Part shown: one piece after another, positions 52,784 through 61,578 of the stretch
Numbering within the stretch: position 1 is the stretch's first letter
Layout: each line of letters starts with the position of its first letter
Source: Corynebacterium kroppenstedtii
GTDB taxonomy: Bacteria; Actinomycetota; Actinomycetes; Mycobacteriales; Mycobacteriaceae
Assembly: GCF_003243515.1 (NCBI RefSeq)
Contig: NZ_QFRA01000006.1
Location: 62,001-126,000, forward strand
DNA length: 64,000 bases
Reading direction: 5' to 3'
The notes under the pieces: model-generated
Database searches by the model: none
The model's input: only the letters and a program-made list of their open reading frames with translations
What the model was told of the DNA's origin: nothing
Program-made: the position numbers and the translations under genes

Positions 52784-54067
52784 TTAGCCGTTAAAGCGCG
52801 GGAAAGCTGAGCGCCCCGCGTAAACGGCAGCGTCGCCCAAGAATTCCTCGATACGCAGCAACTGGTTGTACTTAGCAACACGCTCAGAGCGAGCCGGAGC
52901 ACCGCTCTTAATCTGACCACAGCTGTAAGCAACCGAGAGGTCAGCGATGGTCGTGTCTTCGGTCTCACCCGAGCGGTGGGACATCATGCTGCGGTAGTTG
53001 TTATTGTGGGCCAGCTGCACAGCGTCGGCAGTCTCAGAGAGGGAACCGATCTGGTTGACCTTAACTAGCAGGGCGTTCGCAGCCTTCTTGTCGATGCCCT
53101 CCTTCAAGCGTGCTGGGTTGGTGACGAAGAAGTCGTCGCCGACGATCTGGACCTTGTCACCAATCGCTGCGGTGAGCTTGGTGTAGCCTTCCCAGTCGTC
53201 TTCCTGTAGCGGGTCCTCGATGGACACGATCGGGTAATTTTCGACGAGCTCCTCATAGACCTTGACCATATCTTCGGCGCTGTGCTCGCCGCCCTCAAAG
53301 GTGTAGACGCCCTTGTCCTTGTCGTAGAACTCAGATGATGCAGCGTCCAGAGCGAAAGCGACCTCCTCACCGAGTTTATAACCGGCCTTCTTCACAGCCT
53401 CAGCAATGAGATCTAGAGCTTCCTTGGTGGAGCCCACTGACGGAGCGAAGCCTCCCTCATCACCAAGACCCGTGGACAGCCCCTTGGACTTAATGACAGA
53501 CTTCAAATTATGGTAAACCTCCGCGCCCATGCGGAGAGCTTCGCGGAAGGAATCTGCACCAATCGGAGCAATCATGAATTCCTGAACGTCGACGCCGGAG
53601 TCCGCGTGGGCACCACCGTTGACGATGTTCATCATCGGTACGGGAAGTACGTGAGCGTTCGGGCCGCCGAGGTAGCGGAAAAGCTCGAGGTTGGCGGAGC
53701 TAGCGGCGGCCTTCGCCGTAGCCAACGAGACACCGAGGATCGCGTTCGCACCCAGGGTGGACTTGTTGTCGGAACCGTCAAGATCCAACATCACCTTATC
53801 AACGAGGCACTGATCGTCAGCTTCAAGACCTCTCACTGCCGGAGCAATCTTCTCATTGACATTCTCGACGGCCTGACGGACACCTTTGCCCAGGTAACGG
53901 TCGCCACCGTCGCGGAGTTCATGAGCCTCGTGAACACCGGTGGACGCACCGGACGGCACGCCTGCACGGCCGAACGAAGCGTCATCAAGAAGAACTTCAA
54001 CCTCAACAGTCGGGTTACCGCGCGAGTCTAGAATCTCGCGAGCTTGAACGTCGATAATCTGAGCCAC
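52784..54067 (-). CDS. eno: Enolase
   Basis: Enolase interconverts 2-phosphoglycerate and phosphoenolpyruvate. The 427-residue protein shows AREILDSRGNPTVEVEV, GVPSGASTGVHEAHELRDG, MMNIVNGGAHADSGVDVQEF, the metal ligands in FALDAASSEFY, VSIEDPLQEDDWEGY and VGDDFFVTN, the catalytic LLVKVNQIGSLSET and MMSHRSGETEDT. The start MAQIIDVQ is conserved. The divIC gene follows 11 bases after the stop. Confidence 0.97.
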   Translation of the reverse strand: MAQIIDVQAREILDSRGNPTVEVEVLLDDASFGRAGVPSGASTGVHEAHELRDGGDRYLGKGVRQAVENVNEKIAPAVRGLEADDQCLVDKVMLDLDGSDNKSTLGANAILGVSLATAKAAASSANLELFRYLGGPNAHVLPVPMMNIVNGGAHADSGVDVQEFMIAPIGADSFREALRMGAEVYHNLKSVIKSKGLSTGLGDEGGFAPSVGSTKEALDLIAEAVKKAGYKLGEEVAFALDAASSEFYDKDKGVYTFEGGEHSAEDMVKVYEELVENYPIVSIEDPLQEDDWEGYTKLTAAIGDKVQIVGDDFFVTNPARLKEGIDKKAANALLVKVNQIGSLSETADAVQLAHNNNYRSMMSHRSGETEDTTIADLSVAYSCGQIKSGAPARSERVAKYNQLLRIEEFLGDAAVYAGRSAFPRFNG

Positions 54068-54432
54068 AATGGCCTCCTGTTTGTTCGCCTACAACCTGTT
54101 CTAATCCGGGCAACGCTCAATCAACTGACACCATCAACAAACCTGTGGCTAATACAGCACATGATGGCGAGAACGGAGCGCGACCTACCCCTCCATTGTG
54201 GCACGATCCCGAGATAATGGCACCCATGATGAAGATCGCTGCACTGTGACCAGCACCCTACAAATCGGGCACAAAACAACAATTATCCTGGTTAAATGGA
54301 TATTTATAAAGATAAACGGGCATTTTGACGGGCTGGACTGTGTCCAAGAACACGCCCGTAAGTGGCGCTCAGGGTCGCACGAACAATGTATTCGACGTAG
54401 CGCGACCACCGCGATCTGCGTAGCACCAGAAC
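54068..54432. other. Upstream region of eno
   Basis: These 365 bases between the lytic transglycosylase and eno hold no credible gene; small frames here are weak. It must carry the eno promoter on the minus strand. An AT-rich block around 54290-54330 is the most likely place. Confidence 0.4.
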
Positions 54433-55204
54433 TTATGCCGGCTTCTGTTGGAGCGAATAATTGGCAGCAGCTCGCCGCACATCCTCCACATACTGCGCCG
54501 AATTGTTGTACGAGCGCACAGCCGATTTCCACCCGTCGGCCGTCGATAAATCACGATCAAAATCGCACAAAAGATCGACTGCCGCGACTGCAGCATCATC
54601 AATATTATCCGGGTCAGCCTTCCCATCCGCATTGGCATCAACCCCATACTTCTCCCACGACTGCGGAATGAACTGTAAGGGGCCCATCGCGCGGTCCTTT
54701 TCCTTATCGCCGTCCAGTTCGCCATTGTCGGTATCGGGCAGGTTCTCCAATCCGGGAGCACCGTCCAGCTGAACCCCGCGAATGTGTGGCTTGACGTCGC
54801 CATTGGAATCAATCGACAGCGAATCAAAATGGTGCCCGTTTGTAGGTACCGTGGCGAGTTTCCACCCAGCCCAGCCCCGCCAGTGTCGTCCAATCTAGGT
54901 GGCACTCGGGTTTCGAATGACGAGCCACCACATTCGCATTCGCGTACGCGCTCAAGGCTTCAACAGAAATGCCGGTTTTCTTCGAAATCGGCTCCGCCCA
55001 GGTCCGAAATTCTTCCGACGTGCGCGTGTGTTTGGACGTATCGACCGCCGGAGCCGCAACCCCATTCGGCGGCGGAACGTCGGACGGAATCGGCTTCCGC
55101 ATCAACGAACTATCGGTATGGACGTGGGATACCAACCAACCAATAGCGACGATGACCACCGCCAACACCGCAAAAACAGCAATGAGAGTACGTGCAGATT
55201 TCAT
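54433..55204 (-). pseudogene. LpqU-like lytic transglycosylase, one frameshift
   Basis: This is a membrane-anchored murein hydrolase. The start at 55204 (MKSARTLIAVFAVLAVVIVA) gives an N-terminal helix without a lipobox Cys. The SLT fold begins with ISVEALSAYANANVVA and the catalytic Glu region LAGLGWVETRHGTY. There an extra A (T3 at 54839-54841 on the plus strand) shifts the frame to a stop. Removing it restores NGHHFDSLSIDSNGDVKPHI, GLENLPDTDNGELDGD, DRAMGPLQFIPQSWEKYG and VRSYNNSAQYVEDVRRAA. The repaired length is about 256 residues. Its position between mazG and eno equals that of lpqU (Rv1022). Slippage or sequence error are alternatives to true loss. Confidence 0.85.
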
Positions 55205-55243
55205 AACCCAGAACACAGACTCCGATTCGGTGAGATAACGGCA

Positions 55244-56341
55244 TTACAACGACGAACCGGGGTCCTCGTGAGAAGCCGGAGCCGACCATGACTCGTTGGC
55301 AGCCGACTGCTCACGTCGTTTCCCTTCCTCCCACAGACGGTTCTGCTCATCCAGGCCAACTGGACGCTCCATCTCCTCGAACAGATAGGGAGCGCGCGTC
55401 CGCATCTTATGAACAAACGACGCCGCAACGTGCCCAATATCGAAAGCGCCGCGTCGGTTAGCTATCTCCGCATGGAACAGAACCTGCAAGAAGATATCGG
55501 ACAGCTCATCACACAGCCGCTTTTCCGACACCAGATCCCCGGCCTGCCACGTATCGATGGACTGGGCTAACTCCTCAACTTCCTCACGCAGGTAGGCAAG
55601 AAGAGACTGGTGGCTTTGGCTTTGCTCCCACTCCCCTTGGCGCAACGCACGCGACATCACCGAAATGGCCTCTTCGATCTCGTTGAGAACAGCCTCCGGG
55701 ATCTCGCTCTGGCTCGGACTGGAAGCGTCGCCTGATTCGGTGGTTTCGTCGACGCCACCAGTGTTTTCGTCGTCAGCGGTTTCGCTATCGGTACTATCAC
55801 CAACGACAGCGGTCCCGTGAATCACGCCAGCACCGGCGCTCCCTGTGGAACCCTGGTCTCCCCCGTTGCGTTGGTCAGACGAGTAATCGGACTCCCCTGC
55901 CGACGAATCCTCTGCGTAATTTGCTTCCGACGCCTCCGCGCCATCCGTCAACTGCGGAATTGCTTTCAACGCAAAGTCGTAATCCGGATACGCCGCCGGG
56001 TTGTCCGCATCCATCCCCTCAAGCTCGCCTGAAGCACCAGAGTCCAGCGCATTATTCGACGAACTCGAAGCCAACGCGCGGTCCGGCCGTCGTTGGAAAT
56101 ATAAGGAGGGAGCGACTAACAGTTGGTCACCGCTATGAAGCCTCTCGCGCACCCATTCGTTATAAGGATCGGTGGTGATCAACGTGTCGGTGTCATCCAC
56201 CACATGGCCGCCTAGATCGGCAATCACCCAACGGATGCGGACAGGGACTTCTTCGGTGTAGCACACGTCATTGCCCACCAGAGAAACAGCGTCGACGGGC
56301 AGCATGCCAGGAAAACGAGGATCGAGGACAATGACAGACAT
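55244..56341 (-). CDS. mazG: MazG-type nucleoside triphosphate pyrophosphohydrolase
   Basis: This is a 365-residue protein that hydrolyses abnormal NTPs. Residues 1-95 are a lead domain (MSVIVLDPRFPGMLPVDAV, VRIRWVIADLGGHVVDDTDT) found in actinobacterial MazG. A very acidic linker covers about 96-215. The MazG core lies at about 215-335 with the metal motif LREEVEELAQSID, then EKRLCDELSDIFLQVLFHAE and GHVAASFVHKMRTRAPYLFE. It starts 9 bases after mfd in the same operon. The linker is much longer than usual. Confidence 0.9.
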   Translation of the reverse strand: MSVIVLDPRFPGMLPVDAVSLVGNDVCYTEEVPVRIRWVIADLGGHVVDDTDTLITTDPYNEWVRERLHSGDQLLVAPSLYFQRRPDRALASSSSNNALDSGASGELEGMDADNPAAYPDYDFALKAIPQLTDGAEASEANYAEDSSAGESDYSSDQRNGGDQGSTGSAGAGVIHGTAVVGDSTDSETADDENTGGVDETTESGDASSPSQSEIPEAVLNEIEEAISVMSRALRQGEWEQSQSHQSLLAYLREEVEELAQSIDTWQAGDLVSEKRLCDELSDIFLQVLFHAEIANRRGAFDIGHVAASFVHKMRTRAPYLFEEMERPVGLDEQNRLWEEGKRREQSAANESWSAPASHEDPGSSL

Positions 56342-56350
56342 GGCTATATA

Positions 56351-59300
56351 TTAACGGACCTTACTTTTAGTGGAATTCTTTTGGTGACTCTTGCCCCCAG
56401 TAGTGTCCGGCTGCACACCAGAAGCTACGTCCCGGCGCGGCTTACCCAGCAACGACGTCATCACGTCCGCACACCACTGCAACAATTCCTCATCTTTGAC
56501 AGCTTGCGCCCGAATACCCCGCCCTTTCTTGGGCGCTGGAACCACAACATTGTGGGTTGTGGCACGGTATTGCGCGCCGGGATACAGCCTGCCCAAACGC
56601 ACTCGTCCTGAATCGGGCAGTTCAATGGGCGAGAACGAAATAGCGGCCTTGTTTGCGCCAGTTGCCACGACGTCGGTCACGCCACATTCGCGGCACACCA
56701 TGCGTAACCGGGCGACGGCAAGCAGCCGGTCAATTTCCTGTGGCGGCTGGCCATACCTATCCACCAATTCCGCGCGGACATTCTGCAATGCCTCTTCGTT
56801 CTTCGCTTGGGCGAGGTCCCGGTACGCGGCCAAACGTAGCCGTTCAGAAGCGATATAACTCGTCGGGATGTGCGCATCAACGTTGATATCAATGCGCGTT
56901 TCCTTGTTTTCCTTATCGCTTCCGTCGATCGGCTTGCCGTCGGCCATCGCCTTGAATGCCTCGACGGCTTCACCAACGAGGCGGACATAGAGGTCAAAGC
57001 CGACGCCAGCGATGTGACCCGACTGCTCAGCACCCAACACATTGCCGGCCCCGCGCATTTCAAGGTCTTTCATGGCGACGGCCATACCGGCGCCGAGATC
57101 ATTGTTCTGCGCAATCGTCGATAAACGGTCATAGGACGTTTCGGTCAATGTTTGCAACGGCGGGTACAAGAAATAGGCATAGCCTCGTTCGCGCGACCGG
57201 CCGACGCGGCCACGAAGCTGGTGCAGCTGGGCCAAGCCCATATGGTGGGCATTCTCGACGATCAGCGTATTGGCATTCGAAATATCCAATCCCGTTTCAA
57301 CGATCGTCGTGCAAACCAACACGTCATACTCGCGGTCCCAGAACCCTTCGACGGTGTTCTCCAGCTGATCCTCATTCATCTGGCCATGCGCCACGACCAC
57401 GCGCGCTTCCGGAACAAGTTCACGAATATGCTGCGCGGCCTGCTCGATAGACCGCACACGGTTGTGCACGTAGAACACTTGGCCATCTCGCAACAATTCA
57501 CGACGAATAGCCGCCGCGATCTGCTTATCCTCTTGCACACCTACGTAGGTCAACACGGGGTGACGATCTTCCGGAGGGGTAAGGATCGTCGACATATCGC
57601 GAATTCCCGCCATCGACATCTCCAACGTGCGAGGAATAGGCGTCGCCGACATCGTCAACATGTCGACGTGGGAACGCAGCGCCTTGATGTGCTCCTTGTG
57701 CTCCACACCGAAACGCTGTTCCTCGTCGACAATAACGAGGCCCAAGTTCTTCCATTGCACCCCTGTCTGCAGCAGACGGTGAGTACCGATCACGATGTCG
57801 AACTGCCCCTCGGCAAGCCCGGTCAGGACTTCGCGGGCCTGCTTCGGCGTGGTGAAGCGGGACAGCTGGCGGATCGTAATGGGGAAACCTTCCATCCGCT
57901 CGCTGAAGGTGGCGAAATGCTGCTGTGCCAGCAACGTCGTGGGGACAAGGAGGACTACTTGTTTCCCATCCTGCACAGCCTTGAATGCGGCACGGACGGC
58001 GACCTCGGTTTTACCGTATCCCACGTCGCCCACAATCACGCGGTCCATGGGGACGGGCTTCTCCATATCCTCTTTGACCGCTTCGATGGCGTTGTACTGG
58101 TCTTCCGTTTCCGTGAACGGGAAGTTATCCTCCATCTCCCGCTGCCACGGGGTGTCCGGCGAGAACGCGTACCCCGGCGCGGCCTGACGCTTGGCATAGA
58201 GTTGCACGAGGTCAGCGGCTATATCGCGAACCGCGGCGCGGGCCTTCTTCTTGGTGTTCTTCCAATCGGATCCACCCATTTTCGATAGCGACGGGTTTTC
58301 ACCGCCGACATACCGCGAGAGCAAGTCCAGGCTGTCCATGGGGACATAGAGGTGGTCGGCTGCACCACCTCGTTTCGACGGAGCATATTCCAGGACCATG
58401 TATTCTCGCCGGGTCGCATCAGCACCCTTGCCGACGCTGCGCTCCTGCATTTTCACGAATCGGCCGATGCCGTGGGTCTCGTGGACGACGAGATCGCCCG
58501 GGTTGAGCGAGAGCGGGTCGACGCGGTTGCGTTTACGCCGTGGCCGGCGGCGCCCATCGCCATAAGCAGCGATGCGGTTGCCGGTGAAATCGGTTTCAGC
58601 GACGACGAGCAGGGGGCGGGACGCAGCCGAGGATGCGGCGTTGTCGCTGTCCGTCGGCTGGGCGTCATCGACATGTGGGATAACTAAGCCCCCGTGCAGC
58701 ACTGCCCGAATGACAGTGGCTTTACCCGGCGCAGGCGGATTTTGAGGATCCGCGTCGGGCGTCACGCCGATTCCTGCTTCACGGAAACGACCGCTCATCC
58801 GTTGTGTGGAGGCGGGCGTGAGAGCCGTAAACACGAGCCGGCCACCGTGCGCCACGTGGTCGTGAAGCTCCGACATCGCTTTCTCCACGTCGCCCGGTTT
58901 CCCCTTGGGCTGAGGCCCGGTGGAGAAATCCAATTCGAGCGTGGACGACGGCTCCGCACTGCCCAAGAATCCCGGAGGAGCACATGTCCACCAGGACAAA
59001 CCGTGATGTTCCGCTGTCTTCTCCATGGCCCCCAGTGAACGATAGGCGCTCTGGTCCACGTTCAGATCATCATTACTGCCCTCGGCTTCAGCCAGCGCGG
59101 CGGTGTCGATCGGCGACTCCGCCCCCATCGCGGCGGCCTCCCACCCGGCTTTGACAAACTCTTTACCCGTGGCAATCAAATCGTCGGCCCGGCGCTGGAC
59201 TTTCTCCGGCGACATCACCAACACCGTCGTCGTCGCTGACGGATCCGCCGCGGCCACTTCCTCAGGAAGCGTCACCATCGGACCGTCGAAAAGCACAGGA

Positions 59301-60238
59301 ATAAGGGACTCCATTCCCTCAACGGCGACGCCTTCGCTGATCTTCGTCAGCGCGTCCGCCAGCGTGGCATTCGATGCGTGGGTACGTGCCATTTTCTCAG
59401 CGCGGGCGCGCACGCCGTCGTCGATAAGAAGTTCGCGACACGGGTACACGGGGACGACACCGGGATCAAAATTCTCAATTGTGCGCTGGTCGCCGACCGA
59501 AAAAGCGCGCAAATCGGAGATCTCGTCACCCCACAATTCGGCGCGCACCGGAAGCTCAGCCGTGGAGGGGAAAATATCCACCACACCACCGCGAACGGCG
59601 AACTCCCCTCTCTTGCCGACGAGATCCACGTGCTGATAACCCATCTCGGCTAAGCGAGTGGCAATCCCCGTGACATCGGTGTCCTCCGCGAGGATGATCG
59701 GCTCGCGCTCCCCCAGGCCCTTCATGATGGGCTGGATGAAAGACCGCGCTGGGGCGACAACAACACGAATTGGCTGCTCACCGGGGATGTCATGGGGGTG
59801 AGCAAGGCGACGAAGCACCTTGAGCCGAGCACCCACGGTTTCCGAACCAGGGGACAAACGCTCATGCGGGAGCGTCTCCCAGGCAGGGAACATGGCGACG
59901 GCATCGCCCATCATGTCGCTCAACTCTGCAGTGAGATCCTGAGCTTCGCGGCTGGTCGCGGTCACGATGACAACGACGGATTTTTCGGCGATCGCCCTGG
60001 CCACCCATGACCGCGCCTCGTCGATGGCTGAGATGTGCAGCCGCGGTTCCCCCACTGAGGCCAGGACTCCTTGGAGTTTCGGTGATTGCAGCGCCAACTG
60101 CACCACCCCGGCCAAGGGTGGCCAACCCATTCCTTCCGACGCGTCCTTCCCTTCGGGCTTGTGGGCTGCCGCACGAGCAGCGTCGGACACGGACGCATCG
60201 GATGAGGGTATGGGAGTCTGTGCAGAGGTGTGCGTCAT
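56351..60238 (-). CDS. mfd: Transcription-repair coupling factor
   Basis: Mfd removes stalled RNA polymerase and recruits UvrA. The 1295-residue protein has a 45-residue polar lead, the UvrB-like domain (HISAIDEARSWVARAIAEKS, LPHERLSPG), the RNA polymerase-interacting domain (LNPGDLVVHETHGIGRFVKM), and the helicase with the Walker A loop VIVGDVGYGKTEVAVRAAFK. It also has VIVDEEQRFGVEHKE, TMSATPIPRTLEMSMAGIRD, TTIVETGLDISNANTLIV and QLHQLRGRVGRS. The TRCF C-terminal domain ends near residue 1240. A large antisense frame inside it is a shadow. Confidence 0.96.
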   Translation of the reverse strand: MTHTSAQTPIPSSDASVSDAARAAAHKPEGKDASEGMGWPPLAGVVQLALQSPKLQGVLASVGEPRLHISAIDEARSWVARAIAEKSVVVIVTATSREAQDLTAELSDMMGDAVAMFPAWETLPHERLSPGSETVGARLKVLRRLAHPHDIPGEQPIRVVVAPARSFIQPIMKGLGEREPIILAEDTDVTGIATRLAEMGYQHVDLVGKRGEFAVRGGVVDIFPSTAELPVRAELWGDEISDLRAFSVGDQRTIENFDPGVVPVYPCRELLIDDGVRARAEKMARTHASNATLADALTKISEGVAVEGMESLIPVLFDGPMVTLPEEVAAADPSATTTVLVMSPEKVQRRADDLIATGKEFVKAGWEAAAMGAESPIDTAALAEAEGSNDDLNVDQSAYRSLGAMEKTAEHHGLSWWTCAPPGFLGSAEPSSTLELDFSTGPQPKGKPGDVEKAMSELHDHVAHGGRLVFTALTPASTQRMSGRFREAGIGVTPDADPQNPPAPGKATVIRAVLHGGLVIPHVDDAQPTDSDNAASSAASRPLLVVAETDFTGNRIAAYGDGRRRPRRKRNRVDPLSLNPGDLVVHETHGIGRFVKMQERSVGKGADATRREYMVLEYAPSKRGGAADHLYVPMDSLDLLSRYVGGENPSLSKMGGSDWKNTKKKARAAVRDIAADLVQLYAKRQAAPGYAFSPDTPWQREMEDNFPFTETEDQYNAIEAVKEDMEKPVPMDRVIVGDVGYGKTEVAVRAAFKAVQDGKQVVLLVPTTLLAQQHFATFSERMEGFPITIRQLSRFTTPKQAREVLTGLAEGQFDIVIGTHRLLQTGVQWKNLGLVIVDEEQRFGVEHKEHIKALRSHVDMLTMSATPIPRTLEMSMAGIRDMSTILTPPEDRHPVLTYVGVQEDKQIAAAIRRELLRDGQVFYVHNRVRSIEQAAQHIRELVPEARVVVAHGQMNEDQLENTVEGFWDREYDVLVCTTIVETGLDISNANTLIVENAHHMGLAQLHQLRGRVGRSRERGYAYFLYPPLQTLTETSYDRLSTIAQNNDLGAGMAVAMKDLEMRGAGNVLGAEQSGHIAGVGFDLYVRLVGEAVEAFKAMADGKPIDGSDKENKETRIDINVDAHIPTSYIASERLRLAAYRDLAQAKNEEALQNVRAELVDRYGQPPQEIDRLLAVARLRMVCRECGVTDVVATGANKAAISFSPIELPDSGRVRLGRLYPGAQYRATTHNVVVPAPKKGRGIRAQAVKDEELLQWCADVMTSLLGKPRRDVASGVQPDTTGGKSHQKNSTKSKVR

Positions 60239-60280
60239 GAGGCTGATTGTAATGGGGAGCCTTGCGGCGGAGTGTGGATA

Positions 60281-61204
60281 CTAGTCGTCGGTCTCGTCCG
60301 AAGCCTGGTCCTCCGAGGTGGACGAATTGGACTGCTCCGCGTCCCGCTGTTGCTGCCTGTACACCTCGGCCGGGTCGGCTTCCTTGCCGGCACCAAGCCT
60401 GACACCTTGCTGGCCAGCTTCTCCCTCGACGTCCTCGTGGAGGATGGGGTCCTTCTCCATTCCCGCGAGGCCATTCCACATGAGGTTCACGATGTGGGCA
60501 GCAACTGCGTCCTTGGGAAACACGTGTGTGTTGTCGCCACCGTTGTCACTACTGTTCTCTGCGGCTCCACCTTTGTCACTGCCGACGGCGTTCGCACCGC
60601 TTTCACTGCCGACGCCCATCGAGTTGACGGTCCACCACTGCGCCACCATCGCCACACACCCCATCATGCCCTGGGCGTAGAGCTCCGCCAGACGCTCATC
60701 TAAACCATTCCGCTTGAAAGCGTCGGCAAGAATGTGGGACGCGCGATTCACCGAAAGGCCGAGCAAAGTGGAATGGGCGCCATCCTCCGCCGACGAGTGG
60801 TCCTCCGCCGACTTTCCATGATGCGATGCTGCCTTCGACTGCGACGACCTCCCGACAGCCCCCACAACAGCGCCGTCGCGAGCGAGGATCCGGAAGCCTT
60901 CCTCGTTTTTCTCCGCGAAATCCAGGACCGCGTAGACCGCCCGTTCAATTCGGATACGCGAGCGCCCCTGAACCAGTGCTTCGTCGATAGTGCGGTCGAG
61001 GGCGACCATATCTTCGTCGATAACTGCCTGGTAGAGGCCCTCTTTCCCGCCAAAATGTTCATAAATGACGGGCTTGGACACACCGGCGCGCGCAGCGAGC
61101 TCTTCGACGCTGGTACCTTCAATGCCTTTTTCAGCAAAGACAGGCCTACTCATAGCGATCAATTGGGAGCGGCGTTCTGCTGCCGACATACGTTGACGTG
61201 TCAT
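60281..61204 (-). CDS. TetR-family regulator upstream of mfd
   Basis: This is a 307-residue regulator corresponding in place to Rv1019. The HTH is in the first 60 residues (MTRQRMSAAERRSQLIAMSR, VFAEKGIEGTSVEELAARAG, SKPVIYEHFGGKEGLYQAV). The effector domain (about 65-240) contains two polar inserts (SKAASHHGKSAEDHSSAEDG; SESGANAVGSDKGGAAENS), and the tail is Gln/Asp-rich. ATG 61204 follows a GAAGAT site; an in-frame GTG-like start at 61234 lacks support. It lies 42 bases upstream of mfd and probably heads the mfd-mazG-lpqU run. Confidence 0.88.
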   Translation of the reverse strand: MTRQRMSAAERRSQLIAMSRPVFAEKGIEGTSVEELAARAGVSKPVIYEHFGGKEGLYQAVIDEDMVALDRTIDEALVQGRSRIRIERAVYAVLDFAEKNEEGFRILARDGAVVGAVGRSSQSKAASHHGKSAEDHSSAEDGAHSTLLGLSVNRASHILADAFKRNGLDERLAELYAQGMMGCVAMVAQWWTVNSMGVGSESGANAVGSDKGGAAENSSDNGGDNTHVFPKDAVAAHIVNLMWNGLAGMEKDPILHEDVEGEAGQQGVRLGAGKEADPAEVYRQQQRDAEQSNSSTSEDQASDETDD

Positions 61205-61450
61205 ATCTTCAGGATATCTGGAACGTACCCCCACGTTGTCGTAGTGCCGGAAAAATGTAGATCACGATGATTCGATGGGCGGAGCTGGCACGATGGCTGC
61301 GCAATAATTGCACCTCAATCGCGCCTGATCCCGGGGCTGCGAGGGAGGAAGCATGGGCTTGTTGGTGTGTTGTTCAGGGGAAATGGCACTTTGGGCGGCT
61401 CGTCGGGTAGAGTAAGGCGCCGCAGCGACGGACATGGTCCTCCTGTGCTT

Positions 61451-61525
61451 TCTCCCGTGGTGTAATAGGCAACACAGCTGGTTTTGGTCCAGCCGTTCTA
61501 GGTTCGAGTCCTGGCGGGAGAGCCA
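61451..61525 (+). tRNA. tRNA-Gln(UUG)
   Basis: Acceptor TCTCCCG pairs with CGGGAGA, anticodon stem GCTGG/CCAGC with loop TTTTGGT, anticodon UUG, T-arm CTAGG-TTCGAGT-CCTGG. The mature body ends with discriminator G at 61522, and CCA is encoded at 61523-61525. Confidence 0.95.
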
Positions 61526-61578
61526 CAACTATATGATCGGATCTATCACCCGAATACTCATAAACGATGGGAGAGTCC

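Noticed and set aside
57152..58288. 378-codon plus-strand frame inside mfd
   Set aside because: Mfd on the other strand has all its conserved motifs here; this frame is His/Arg/Leu-rich and shows no domain.
59862..60479. 205-codon minus-strand frame across the mfd/TetR junction
   Set aside because: Overlaps two well-supported genes in another frame and has a Gly/Arg-rich composition typical of a shadow.
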